Positions 52,920-61,519 of a DNA stretch of 64,000 bases are shown in pieces. The stretch is taken from assembly GCF_020687505.1 (NCBI RefSeq), contig NZ_JAJEQT010000007.1; one strand, 5' to 3'. Positions within the stretch are counted from its first letter, which is position 1; each line of letters starts with the position of its first letter. Origin of the DNA: Coprococcus_C hominis (lineage in GTDB: Bacteria > Bacillota > Clostridia > Lachnospirales > Lachnospiraceae). The notes under the pieces are model-generated. The model had not been told where the DNA came from, ran no database searches, and saw nothing but the letters and a program-made list of their open reading frames with translations. The translations under genes were made by a program, and so were the position numbers.

Positions 52920-53912
52920 CTATTTTTCCTTACTGCATACATGCTCCACAATCACACGTACAGCCGCATACAATACGCCGACAATCGGCCATACGATCCC
53001 AGCATCTTTCCAATCGTTCGTGATAAAGCTGATACCAAGAAAAATCGCTGTTGAACCAAGCCAATACGCAAGTGAAAATGCGCCCATCTTGTCGCTGATT
53101 TTCTTTTTTGCCCTTGTATAATCGCCTTCTTCAAGAAGTTTCTCCATGGCAGCCATCTGCGTTCCTCCCAGCACAAAGAAATATACACCACAAGAAATCA
53201 GAAACAGCATAATCCCTACCATACATACAATCGGGAAGTCCCGATCACCGAATATAGCTATACCGCCAAAGAGCGGAATCACAGAGAAAATGCACAATAT
53301 AACACCAATCACATTGTAACGGACATATCGCTCATGGAACTGTTCTTTGCGTTCCTTCACCATTCCTGTCACACCATATTCTGTCTCGAAGCATTTTGTC
53401 TCTAAGAATTCAAATTTCTTCTGTTTCATATCGGTACATACAAAAATTGCAACCGCAATTCCAACCAGTATGAACATCACACACATTCCAACTCCACCTG
53501 CAAAGTCTTCTCCGATTCCAAACACTTCCACTTCGCTGGCTGCCCCTAACACGATCAGGCAGATTGGTGATATCACGCAGAGCCATGTTGCAAATGCGAT
53601 TCTTTTTGCAGCCTCTTTTATGATCTGCAAAAATTCACTTGCCATTTCCATTGTCACTTTATACTGTGGTTTGTCTTCTTCATAAGAATCCTCCCCGGTA
53701 TAAATCTCCTCTTCCATCTCATCTTTAATGAGATAGTCCGTCGTCACACCAAAGATCTGACTAAGCTTCAATATTTTATCTAAATCCGGAACTGCCTGTG
53801 CCCCTTCATATTTGGAAATGGATTGTCGGCTGACTCCTAATTTATGTGCCAGCTCTTCCTGAGACCAACCATTCTTTTTTCGCAAGTTAATAATCTTATC
53901 CGCTAATATCAT
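52920..53912 (-). CDS. XRE-family HTH protein with membrane domain
   Basis: The 330-residue protein starts with a Cro/C1-type HTH (IINLRKKNGWSQEELAHKLGVSRQSISKYEGAQAVPDLDKILKL, residues 5-50) and continues with about six membrane helices. The ATG at 53912 has GGAGGAGG upstream and is preferred over a frame 24 codons longer. Such HTH-membrane fusions occur in Lachnospiraceae as membrane-bound regulators, probably sensing envelope state. No obvious target gene. Confidence 0.85.
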   Translation of the reverse strand: MILADKIINLRKKNGWSQEELAHKLGVSRQSISKYEGAQAVPDLDKILKLSQIFGVTTDYLIKDEMEEEIYTGEDSYEEDKPQYKVTMEMASEFLQIIKEAAKRIAFATWLCVISPICLIVLGAASEVEVFGIGEDFAGGVGMCVMFILVGIAVAIFVCTDMKQKKFEFLETKCFETEYGVTGMVKERKEQFHERYVRYNVIGVILCIFSVIPLFGGIAIFGDRDFPIVCMVGIMLFLISCGVYFFVLGGTQMAAMEKLLEEGDYTRAKKKISDKMGAFSLAYWLGSTAIFLGISFITNDWKDAGIVWPIVGVLYAAVRVIVEHVCSKEK

Positions 53913-54054
53913 AAGCGCCTCCTCCTGCCATCCGCATGGCATATTTGATGTTATTATCGTACGAATTTTCTCCGTTACACACAAGAAAGCCGCACGGACA
54001 ATTTGTCAACCGATGGTTGCAACCCCTGATTTTTAGCCATTTTTTATGCGCAAA

Positions 54055-54378
54055 CTAGAAAATCCGCAGAAGCACCATATAACAGACTGTTCCAAGCAGG
54101 ATACTCAAAAATGTATTGTGTTTCCATTTATAACTGACCGCCACAACGACTACTGCCAGAAGCTGCCAGACGCCCGTCCCTAAGAAATCTCCTCTCGCAT
54201 CCTTCAGGCAATACACGATCAGCACTGCCATAATCGCAGGCGGCAGGTATCTGCCAAGCGTCTGCACCGGTTTCGGCAGCGTCTTATTCCCGTTAAATAT
54301 TAGAAACGGAAGTGCACGCAACAAAACTGTGATACATGCACTCATCAAAATAATTCCGATAATCTGCCATGTACTCAT
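54055..54378 (-). CDS. azlD: AzlD family branched-chain amino acid transport protein
   Basis: The 107-residue membrane protein has four helices and the AzlD pattern (LLRALPFLIFNG near 20, LPPAIMAVLIVYCL near 45). AzlC and AzlD together export branched-chain amino acids or analogues. The ATG at 54378 overlaps the azlC stop by four bases (ATGA), so translation is coupled. Confidence 0.9.
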   Translation of the reverse strand: MSTWQIIGIILMSACITVLLRALPFLIFNGNKTLPKPVQTLGRYLPPAIMAVLIVYCLKDARGDFLGTGVWQLLAVVVVAVSYKWKHNTFLSILLGTVCYMVLLRIF

Positions 54379-55166
54379 CTGTCTGCACCTGCCTCTCTGT
54401 CCGCAGAATGATCGGACGGGCATTTATCTATGTCAGTGCCCAAATCCTCATTCTCCATCTTATTCTCATCTCGGTTCTCCGCACGCGTCATCACAAGCAG
54501 GATGCCGGATACGATCAATAGCGCCGGCAGCATAAATGCCGTCTTCCCGAAGATTAGAAGACATATGACTGCCACACCCAAGCCAATAAGTGCCGGCTTG
54601 TGACTCGTCGCATGCTCCCACTGATCGATAAAGATAATCACGAAAAGTGCTGTCATACAGAAATCAATGCCGGTCATGTCGAACGGAATAATCTGCCCGA
54701 GCACTCCGCCGAGCACCGAACCAATTGCCCAGTAGCAATGACTGAACACGGCAACCAGAAACATGATTCCATGCTTTTCTTCCTTGTCCGGATATTCCTC
54801 ATCCGTCAAAGTGCAGTTCACCGCATAGGTCTCATCGGTAAGCGTCGGGATCATATACCACTTCCGCTTCCCCATCTGTCGGAACTCTTCGAGAAATGTC
54901 AGTCCATAGAAGAACTGACGGCTGTTCATTAAAAGCGCTGAAATCGCAATCGTCGCGATCGATGCGCCACTCGACAGAAATGTAATCAACATAAACTGAA
55001 ATGCGCCGGTGTACACCGTCACACTCGCAAGCAGCGAATACATGCACGAAAAACCGGCATTTTCCATCATCATACCATAGGCTGCCCCTAAGAAAATATA
55101 ACTACATAGAATCGGCAGGGATTTGATGAACCCCTGTCGCAATATTTTTCTCTTTTGTTTGCTCAT
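54375..55166 (-). CDS. azlC: AzlC family branched-chain amino acid exporter
   Basis: The 263-residue protein has about six helices and the AzlC signature (LGAAYGMMMENAGFSCMYSLLASVTVYTGAFQFML, NSRQFFYGLTFLEEF). A hydrophilic tail of about 35 residues (from RAENRDENK), rich in Asp and Glu, follows the last helix, longer than in many relatives. It is paired with azlD downstream. Confidence 0.9.
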   Translation of the reverse strand: MSKQKRKILRQGFIKSLPILCSYIFLGAAYGMMMENAGFSCMYSLLASVTVYTGAFQFMLITFLSSGASIATIAISALLMNSRQFFYGLTFLEEFRQMGKRKWYMIPTLTDETYAVNCTLTDEEYPDKEEKHGIMFLVAVFSHCYWAIGSVLGGVLGQIIPFDMTGIDFCMTALFVIIFIDQWEHATSHKPALIGLGVAVICLLIFGKTAFMLPALLIVSGILLVMTRAENRDENKMENEDLGTDIDKCPSDHSADREAGADR

Positions 55167-55256
55167 CTTAACTATAGATTCCTTTATGTTTATTTGTCGT
55201 GCGTCAAATAGATTCCATTCCTAAGTATATTTATTTTTATATCGCTCGTCAAATAA

Positions 55257-55287
55257 AAGAGCAGATACCTTATGATATCTGCTCTTT
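55257..55287 (-). terminator. Rho-independent terminator
   Basis: AAAGAGCAGATA and TATCTGCTCTTT form a 12-bp stem with T run on the minus strand, right after the broken regulator. Confidence 0.88.
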
Positions 55288-55292
55288 CATTT

Positions 55293-55672
55293 CTACCACC
55301 CCAGATCCAGCAGCCAGTTCTGTAACCTGCGTTCGCGGTCTGCATCCGATAAATTCTCATCCTCCGGGGCTTTTCAATGTAATCGTCAGCACCCAGATTC
55401 AAGCCTTTTAATTTGTCGTTCTTTTCTGTCTTGGCACTCACAATCAGAATATGTGCATTGGATGTCTCTCGAATCTTGGAGCAGACTGCAAAGCCATCCA
55501 TCCCCGGCAGCATCAGATCTAAGATTACAAGCTTCGCTCCGTATCGTTCAAAAAGCTCCAATGCAGCCTCGCCATCCTTTGCAACGCTCACAATATAATT
55601 TTCATTACGCAGAAAATCCGAAAGCAGCTCGCCGATTTCATGATTATCCTCTACTATAATGATATCTAACAT
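55293..55672 (-). pseudogene. Truncated response regulator (receiver only)
   Basis: The ATG at 55672 opens a receiver with VEDNHEIG, phospho-acceptor Asp52 (LDLMLPGMDG) and GADDYIEKP with Lys101. Homology stops there (about 55367). The frame then runs into unrelated residues. One base out of frame the DNA encodes EDENLSDADRERRLQNWLLDLGW and a stop (55293), which reads like the C-terminus of another gene. A deletion probably joined the two. No partner kinase is near. It is 8 bp downstream of the DUF4097 gene. Confidence 0.8.
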
Positions 55673-55680
55673 ATATACCT

Positions 55681-56559
55681 CTACTTCTGCTTCACATCCA
55701 CATCTCCACTCGATGTTACAATCTTGCACAGATAGTCGGAATCCGCATCTCCATCCGGAACATCCACAGCTCCGCTATTGGTTTTCGTCTCAAACCGATA
55801 TGTGCGTCCCGCTGTAATCTCCATATCGACATCACCGCTCGATGTTGTGATATCGAATTTCTCAGCATCACAGCTCTCCAGATCTATGTCTCCGCTGGAC
55901 GTCGACATACGCAAGCTTTCTGCGGTTATATCCTGCATCTCAATATCTCCACTATTAGCTCCAAGTTCTATCTGCTTTGCTGTTGCATTTTCCAGATCAA
56001 TATCTCCGGAAGAAGATGTTGCCATAATGGAATCCGGGACATTTATATTCTTCATATATAGATCTCCACTGGATGCAGATACATTTACAGTTTCTGCATT
56101 CACATCCTGAATTGTAACATATCCGCTCAAGGTTGTTACAGCGATTTCTTTGTATTCCGCATCAGTCAGATAAATTCGCGTCCTCGTATCCTTTCCAAAT
56201 CCCAGTGATACGATTGCTTTATGTTTTCCCTTATCGTCCGTTGTGAATTTCAGCACATGATCCTTCACATCCACATGGCTTGTCCAATCATCCGTATCAT
56301 AATATTCCACATAATTCTTACCGGTCTTTGATTTGCAGATCTCAATATCCATGCTGCTTGCCCCGGCTATCTCTATTTTATCAAATGCATCCGCAATCTG
56401 CACAGTTTTCTTCTCGGTATGAAGTGCTTTCATTGTGGTCAGATCAACCGCTCCATTCGGAAACTTGAATCCACCTATTGCAATTCCGATAAATCCTATA
56501 ATCACACCGATACCGACTAACACGGATCCAATGATAACCGCTTTTTTTGTCCTGCTCAT
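55681..56559 (-). CDS. DUF4097 beta-strand repeat protein
   Basis: The 292-residue protein has a membrane helix at 8-30 followed by an extracytoplasmic beta-helix with repeating strand units rich in TSSGDIDLE, e.g. SSGDIDLENATAKQIEL, SSGDVDMEITAGR. These repeats are the DUF4097 signature. It is preceded by DUF1700 and PadR genes with short gaps, a known envelope module in Firmicutes. Confidence 0.88.
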   Translation of the reverse strand: MSRTKKAVIIGSVLVGIGVIIGFIGIAIGGFKFPNGAVDLTTMKALHTEKKTVQIADAFDKIEIAGASSMDIEICKSKTGKNYVEYYDTDDWTSHVDVKDHVLKFTTDDKGKHKAIVSLGFGKDTRTRIYLTDAEYKEIAVTTLSGYVTIQDVNAETVNVSASSGDLYMKNINVPDSIMATSSSGDIDLENATAKQIELGANSGDIEMQDITAESLRMSTSSGDIDLESCDAEKFDITTSSGDVDMEITAGRTYRFETKTNSGAVDVPDGDADSDYLCKIVTSSGDVDVKQK

Positions 56560-56562
56560 ATC

Positions 56563-57156
56563 TTAGCCCTCCTTTACGAACTTTCTTTTGATGCCGCTCA
56601 CAGCTGCCTTACACAGATTCCAGAATCCCACCGTTACCGGCTTCACTGCGACAAAGAACAGAATCGTAAGTCCGACACCTGCGATTCCGCACCCGAGCAT
56701 AAATACCGCTGCCGGAACATTGCTGATCATCAGGAATGGAACCACAGCTAAAACTCCCGCGATTCCCGCGACTGCTGCTGATATGACCACTGCATAAAAT
56801 GTAATCAATAGTGAAAATACAACAACTAACATACTTAATACCAGTATTCCTGCTGTAAGTAAAAGCGGCACCCAAACCGGAGAACCAAGTACAATCAGAA
56901 CAATCTCCCATGCACGCAGGCGATGCGTCGGTTTGATCTTCTGCTTAACGATTTTGCTAAGTGGCGTATCTTCCAGAATCTGATCCACGGCTTCATCCGG
57001 TGTATCCATCGTGGCAACCGCCTCTTCCTCCGTCATGCCATCTTCCATCCGGTCATCGATCATCTCACTGTAATAAGCGATGAACCGCTCCATATCTTCC
57101 GTCGGCATCTTCGGAATCCGCACCCGGATTGCCGACAAATATTCCTGTTTATTCAT
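56563..57156 (-). CDS. DUF1700 (HAAS domain) membrane protein
   Basis: The 197-residue protein starts with the DUF1700 helix set (MNKQEYLSAIRVRIPKMPTEDMERFIAYYSEMIDD) followed by four hydrophobic segments (about 85-175). It overlaps the PadR gene by eight bases and precedes DUF4097 by 3 bp, forming a coupled operon. Confidence 0.88.
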   Translation of the reverse strand: MNKQEYLSAIRVRIPKMPTEDMERFIAYYSEMIDDRMEDGMTEEEAVATMDTPDEAVDQILEDTPLSKIVKQKIKPTHRLRAWEIVLIVLGSPVWVPLLLTAGILVLSMLVVVFSLLITFYAVVISAAVAGIAGVLAVVPFLMISNVPAAVFMLGCGIAGVGLTILFFVAVKPVTVGFWNLCKAAVSGIKRKFVKEG

Positions 57157-57484
57157 GGTCTTGTGCCTCCTTCATAGGTTCTTCCCGAACGATAAACCGA
57201 TAGATGGATTCCAGTTCCTTCCATTCCTCCTGAAACTCATCGATTCGCGCCCGTCCTGCGTCTGTAATATGATAATATTTCCGAAGTCGTCCGTTATGCT
57301 CCACCGATTGTACCGTCAGATACGCATTTGCTTCTAAGCGTCGTAAAATCGGATACAGCGTCGACTCCGAAACTGTCACATACGGTTTCATATCTTTGAT
57401 GATCTGATATCCATAGGAATCTTCATCTTTGATTGCCGCCAGCACGCATACATCCAACATGCCTCGTTTTAATTGAATATCCAT
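57149..57484 (-). CDS. PadR family transcriptional regulator
   Basis: The 111-residue protein has the PadR winged helix (LKRGMLDVCVLAAIKDEDSYGYQIIKDMKPYVTVSESTLYPILRRLEANAYL) and a C-terminal dimer helix (EFQEEWKELESIYRFI). It is the first gene of the operon with DUF1700 and DUF4097 and probably represses it from the palindrome at 57506-57526. Confidence 0.92.
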   Translation of the reverse strand: MDIQLKRGMLDVCVLAAIKDEDSYGYQIIKDMKPYVTVSESTLYPILRRLEANAYLTVQSVEHNGRLRKYYHITDAGRARIDEFQEEWKELESIYRFIVREEPMKEAQDHE

Positions 57485-57505
57485 ATGTATACCTCCTTAT
57501 GTCGT

Positions 57506-57526
57506 ATACTATATAACGTATAGTAT
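57506..57526. promoter_or_regulatory. Palindromic operator of the PadR operon
   Basis: ATACTATA-TAACG-TATAGTAT is a perfect 8+8 palindrome with a 5-bp centre, 22 bp upstream of the padR start. It also contains promoter-like TATA elements, as expected for a repressor site over a promoter. Confidence 0.65.
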
Positions 57527-57559
57527 TATATGTCAAGTAGTATTTTAATCTTGAACATA

Positions 57560-57588
57560 AAAAAGAGAACCTGAAAATTCAGGTTCTC
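57560..57588 (-). terminator. Rho-independent terminator
   Basis: GAGAACCTGAAAATTCAGGTTCTC folds into a 10-bp hairpin with T6 on the minus strand, downstream of the DUF3592-like gene. Confidence 0.85.
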
Positions 57589-57610
57589 AAATATCCGTTC
57601 AACTATTTTA

Positions 57611-58369
57611 TCATATTAAAATTAACGCTAATAAGATACACAATACAGCCAGCAAACACATTATTATACCTATAAACGTAAAATATATGTCCTTTCGCCC
57701 TTCTAAACGATTATTACATAAATCGTATGCCTCATGCATGGATCTGGAATATGAAAGTGTATATTTTTTTCCAATTGGGTATTTTTTTACCTTAAAATCC
57801 TGTCCTAACACAATTCTTTTCTTACATAGCTCATATGGATCATAATACTCAACAATCAGCCTTCCATAGCCATGCATCGCTGTAGCATAACCATTCACTA
57901 CATCGACAACCGTCCCTTCTATCTGCATATCCTCCATATTGTTCTCACGAATTCGAATTTTCCTCTTTATTTTCCGGAATTGCAGCAATGCAATCCCGCC
58001 TAACAACAAAATCGTTGCCTCAATAAATACCCATTCTGATTTACCATGTATATCTGGAATATATCCAAGTTCCATCATTTTTCTTATCATACTGACTATA
58101 ACTACCAGAAACGATAAAATCTCAAATAATAGTATCCAGTATATTCTCTGCGGATCTTTTTTCAACCGGTATTTTGGATTCACATCCAACACCATTTTGT
58201 CAAATTCAGAACCAATCCCTCCCATTTGATTTACCATATCCATAATGGGATCAACCGATCCATCACGTTCTCTTTGTTTGCGTGATCGGATCATCCATAT
58301 TGTAATAATAATAGCAAATAACATTACCAGAAGGAAAAATCCTGTTTTAATGAAATAAAATACACTCAT
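57611..58369 (-). CDS. DUF3592-like membrane protein
   Basis: The 252-residue protein has four membrane helices in two pairs (about 5-25 and 75-95; about 110-128 and 232-250). A small beta domain between the later ones (EGTVVDVVNGYATAMHGYGRLIVEYYDPYELCKKRIVLGQD) is the DUF3592 pattern. The function is unknown. It lies 20 bp downstream of the chemoreceptor gene. Confidence 0.65.
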   Translation of the reverse strand: MSVFYFIKTGFFLLVMLFAIIITIWMIRSRKQRERDGSVDPIMDMVNQMGGIGSEFDKMVLDVNPKYRLKKDPQRIYWILLFEILSFLVVIVSMIRKMMELGYIPDIHGKSEWVFIEATILLLGGIALLQFRKIKRKIRIRENNMEDMQIEGTVVDVVNGYATAMHGYGRLIVEYYDPYELCKKRIVLGQDFKVKKYPIGKKYTLSYSRSMHEAYDLCNNRLEGRKDIYFTFIGIIMCLLAVLCILLALILI

Positions 58370-58389
58370 ACTTCATCCTTCTGATATTC

Positions 58390-60072
58390 TTATTCAAAAT
58401 ACTTCATCATTTCTGCCAGTTCATCCGACACCTTGCTGACATGTCCGGTTGCCGTGTTCATCTGGTCGATTGCTTCGGCAATACTTGTCACATTCGCAGA
58501 TACTTCCTCGTTACTTGCCGCATTTTCTTCGGAAATCGCACTGAGGTCAGTAATATTGGCTATGATGGACTGCTTGATACCATCAAGCTGCTTTGACTTC
58601 TCGCTGATCCGCGTTACTGCCACAATATTGTCACTAATCGTCTTGCTGAGTGTTGCAAAGCTGCTGCATGTTGCAGAGATATCATCCTGCTCTTTTCTGA
58701 GCAATGTCTGTACATCATGTACCATACTCACACACTCATTTGATTTCGCAAAGATATTATCAGCCACCTGTTTGATCGTATCCACACCCTCGGCACTCTG
58801 CTCTGCCAGCTTCTTGATCTCACTTGCCACAACCGCAAATCCGCTTCCCGACTGTCCGGCACGTGCTGCTTCGATTGATGCATTTAACGCAAGCAGACTT
58901 GTCTGTCCGGTAATATCCATAATCAGGTTGACTGCCTCATTGATTGACAGAATCGCCTGGTTTGTCTCTTCAATCTGATTTGTGATCCGCTCAATAATCT
59001 CTGCCGACTGGTTTGAGCTGTCCAGTACAGTCTCCATGGACTTGGTTGCTGTGCTGTTCGCCTTGCCCATCTGCTCAGAATTTGCACTTAATACCTGCAC
59101 ATCATTATCGATATCCGTGATTGCATTTCCCATCTCGATGGACTTCGCATTGACATCCTGCACATTATCTGCCAGTGTCACCGCGGTCACAGACAATTCC
59201 TCCATCGCCTGACTGATCTGTCCGGCACCCTCATTACTGAAATCAGCGCGCTCATTCAGGGAAGATGTATCCTGCTGCAGATTCACAACATGATCATTTA
59301 CACTTGTTACAATATTATTCAGTTTTTCCTTAAGTATCTTTGAGGAATCAATCAACGTGTCAATCTCCGCAATTGCCGAAGAGCCTTCCACGTCTTCTGA
59401 AATACTTCCGTTCGCAATCCGTTCAATATGTGCTGTTGTCTTCGCCAGTGACTTCCGGATCTTCAACGCAAGGAGAATCAGGGCACCCAGGTATAGAATG
59501 CCTATCGCCGCAGAGATCAGTAACAATGTACGCACAAGTCCCTTCTTTGCTGCGTTGACAGTCGCTGTTTTCTCGCCGGCAAATCCCATACCGATCACAT
59601 CACCGGCATCGGAATACACCGGTGTGTAGTATACATAGTAATCTGCACCTGCAATCTGTACACCATCTGCGTGGTAATCCTTGCCCGCCTGGACAGTTTT
59701 CCAGATTGCAGCATCTGCCTTTGTTCCCTCCGGACGGTTTCCATTCTCATCAACAACCGAAGTGATGTATCGTTCATCTCCTTCAAAAAATGTAAGCTCG
59801 ATATTGTCCTTTTTCAATGAATCGATAAACTCGTAGCTGACATCGTCCCTGCATAAGATGTCTTCGCGGACATCCCACTCAAAGTATTTCTCTACCGAAA
59901 CCGCACATGCCTTTAGTCTTGCATATGTACTGTCTTCAAGTTCCTGTTCCATTTTTCTTGTAGAATAAATTGTCAGAATCAGAATTGCCGTGAGCAGCGG
60001 AACGCTGCCGATCAGGATAATCACCCATAAGATATTTAATCGTTTCCCTTTTGAATTTTTACTAGCTGCCAT
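58390..60072 (-). CDS. Methyl-accepting chemotaxis protein
   Basis: The 560-residue receptor has a membrane helix at 12-34, an external Cache-like sensor domain (about 38-180), a second helix at 185-207, a HAMP domain and a long cytoplasmic coil with the signaling hairpin (LLALNASIEAARAGQSGSGFAVVASEIKKLAEQSAEG near 395-430). Together with the FliD-like gene it suggests motility, although no che or flagellar operon is in this window. Its ligand is unknown. Confidence 0.95.
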   Translation of the reverse strand: MAASKNSKGKRLNILWVIILIGSVPLLTAILILTIYSTRKMEQELEDSTYARLKACAVSVEKYFEWDVREDILCRDDVSYEFIDSLKKDNIELTFFEGDERYITSVVDENGNRPEGTKADAAIWKTVQAGKDYHADGVQIAGADYYVYYTPVYSDAGDVIGMGFAGEKTATVNAAKKGLVRTLLLISAAIGILYLGALILLALKIRKSLAKTTAHIERIANGSISEDVEGSSAIAEIDTLIDSSKILKEKLNNIVTSVNDHVVNLQQDTSSLNERADFSNEGAGQISQAMEELSVTAVTLADNVQDVNAKSIEMGNAITDIDNDVQVLSANSEQMGKANSTATKSMETVLDSSNQSAEIIERITNQIEETNQAILSINEAVNLIMDITGQTSLLALNASIEAARAGQSGSGFAVVASEIKKLAEQSAEGVDTIKQVADNIFAKSNECVSMVHDVQTLLRKEQDDISATCSSFATLSKTISDNIVAVTRISEKSKQLDGIKQSIIANITDLSAISEENAASNEEVSANVTSIAEAIDQMNTATGHVSKVSDELAEMMKYFE

Positions 60073-60293
60073 ACATTATCAGAAGATATATAATCTTCTC
60101 TCCCCCTTTTCTATGTATTTTCTTTTTATTATACTCGTTTTTTTCGACGGGTTCTATCAAATATTTGAGGTTTTTGTGGTAGCTACTTGCGGGGATTGCA
60201 AGTCAACTTATACGGATTATCTGCGAATCTAGCACATGAACCTCCTCTACGCTTCGCTACGGCTCGGTCATCATCAATCCGCCAATAATCGCA

Positions 60294-60329
60294 ACAAAAA
60301 AGCTCCAAGAGAATAAATTCTCTGGAGCT
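60294..60329 (-). terminator. Terminator downstream of the rpsI 3' end
   Basis: On the minus strand AGCTCCAGAGAAT pairs with ATTCTCTTGGAGCT (one bulge), followed by T6. It follows the rpsI stop codon by 24 bp and is the natural end of an rplM-rpsI type operon. Confidence 0.85.
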
Positions 60330-60352
60330 TTTTGCATGCGATTGCTCGCAAA

Positions 60353-60400
60353 TTATCTCTTTGAAAACTGTGGTGCACGACGAGCTGCTTTCAAGCCGTA
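60353..60400 (-). pseudogene. rpsI: 3' end fragment of rpsI (S9), probable attachment site
   Basis: The complement reads YGLKAARRAPQFSKR and a stop, the invariant C-terminus of ribosomal protein S9. Upstream the homology is lost after about 16 codons; an ATG with MAIKEF lies just before it, so it is not a full S9 gene. The fragment is followed by the natural terminator and preceded by mobile-element genes. It is best read as the duplicated attachment sequence left when an element integrated at the 3' end of rpsI. The intact rpsI should lie at the other end, outside the window. Confidence 0.85.
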
Positions 60401-60499
60401 CTGAAATTCTTTGATTGCCATTTTCCCTTGATATTCTGGGCTTTTTTGCCCTTTCGGTTCTCGGTTGTCCTATTCCTTAACCACAAAAATAGGTGCTTT

Positions 60500-61462
60500 T
60501 TACTCCTCCGTTTCAAGCTCCAGTCTCTGAAGAATGTCTCTCACAATACCATCATCCTCAAGCAGAGTAATTCCAAAACACTTTTTCCCAGCATCTTTTA
60601 AGGAAGCTCCTATATGGTAGGCATTTTTCTTATCTAGGATTAAAAAGCGATCATGAAACACTTTCGTGTACCGCACTTCCAGCGAAGGATACTGGCTATT
60701 GAAATTATCAACATCTCCTTGCGATAATTTGGTTCTTTTCAATGTGTACATCACAACAGATACATTCTCATTCTTTTTTGCGAGAAGATTCAGCGTTCCT
60801 ACATCCACATAGCCATCAATTAAAACGATTTCCTTTTCAGCTTTTTGAATCAGATTAACAATCAGGCTAAAGGCATCATATATCTGGCCGTCAAAAAACA
60901 CTTTCTGCTTTGATTCCTCATGGTCAGATATATATTCAAATATCTGATCCAATTTTTCATCCGTTTGCTTTTGATATTCCAGTTGTTTTAATTCCACATT
61001 ACTGATGCGTTCAAAAAGCAGGGCATTATTTGCAATAAATCTCCTCATTTCCACAAATGCGCGCATAATGCCAATGCTTACCTTAATCGCTACTTCGCTA
61101 TGCAGCACACTCGCCAACATAGAGATTCCCTGCTCTGTAAATACATAAGGAAGTGTCCTACGACCACCATAATTATTTTCGTCCTGCGCAAAACTTGAAA
61201 TGCCAGTTTGGCATCTCAAGTTTTGATATTCCTCTTTCGTGAGCTGAAAACGAAAATCTTCTGGAAATCTACTAATATTTCTTTTTACCGCTCTATTCAG
61301 TGCCCCTGTCTCAACCTGATAAAGAACGGCAAGATCACTATCCAGCATGACCTGCTTGTCTCTAATAACATAAATCATTTTCTCAATCGACGGTTGAACG
61401 ATTTCAACTAAATCATTTGTAATATCATCCGTCTTTTTTGCTTCTGGTGTAATTTCTGCCAT
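60500..61462 (-). CDS. ORF6N-domain protein with PLD-like C-terminal domain
   Basis: The 320-residue protein has an ORF6N DNA-binding domain (about 28-120; VIRDKQVMLDSDLAVLYQVETGALNRAVKRNISRFPEDF, later GGRRTLPYVFTEQGISML) and a C-terminal phospholipase-D-like domain (about 190-310) with FHDRFLILD and HIGASLKDAG. ORF6N proteins are phage or element antirepressors; PLD-like domains occur in nucleases and DNA-binding proteins. GGGAG precedes the ATG. It lies just downstream of the integrase. A 31-bp palindrome is found directly upstream of it and again inside its coding sequence. Confidence 0.85.
   Translation of the reverse strand: MAEITPEAKKTDDITNDLVEIVQPSIEKMIYVIRDKQVMLDSDLAVLYQVETGALNRAVKRNISRFPEDFRFQLTKEEYQNLRCQTGISSFAQDENNYGGRRTLPYVFTEQGISMLASVLHSEVAIKVSIGIMRAFVEMRRFIANNALLFERISNVELKQLEYQKQTDEKLDQIFEYISDHEESKQKVFFDGQIYDAFSLIVNLIQKAEKEIVLIDGYVDVGTLNLLAKKNENVSVVMYTLKRTKLSQGDVDNFNSQYPSLEVRYTKVFHDRFLILDKKNAYHIGASLKDAGKKCFGITLLEDDGIVRDILQRLELETEE
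61192..61222. promoter_or_regulatory. 31-bp palindrome inside the ORF6N gene
   Basis: The sequence has arms AACTTGAAATGCCA and TGGCATCTCAAGTT about a 3-base centre (one mismatch). On the coding strand it specifies N81 to F91. It is the same sequence as 61479-61509 in reverse orientation, 287 bp away. Confidence 0.75.
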
Positions 61463-61478
61463 AAATTCTCCCTATAAC

Positions 61479-61509
61479 AACTTGAGATGCCAAACTGGCA
61501 TTTCAAGTT
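61479..61509. promoter_or_regulatory. 31-bp palindrome upstream of the ORF6N gene (probable operator)
   Basis: AACTTGAGATGCCA-AAC-TGGCATTTCAAGTT lies 17 bp before the ORF6N start and 10 bp after the integrase stop. It is identical to the reverse of the copy at 61192-61222. Its position over the leader suggests binding by the ORF6N protein or translation control as an RNA hairpin. Confidence 0.65.
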
Positions 61510-61519
61510 TGGTAATTTA

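Noticed and set aside
60180..60293. A fourth long hairpin element near the rpsI fragment
   Set aside because: ACTTGCGGGGATTGCAAGT is only a 6-bp hairpin and I find no long matching arms around CTACGCTTCGCTACGG. It remains unexplained sequence.
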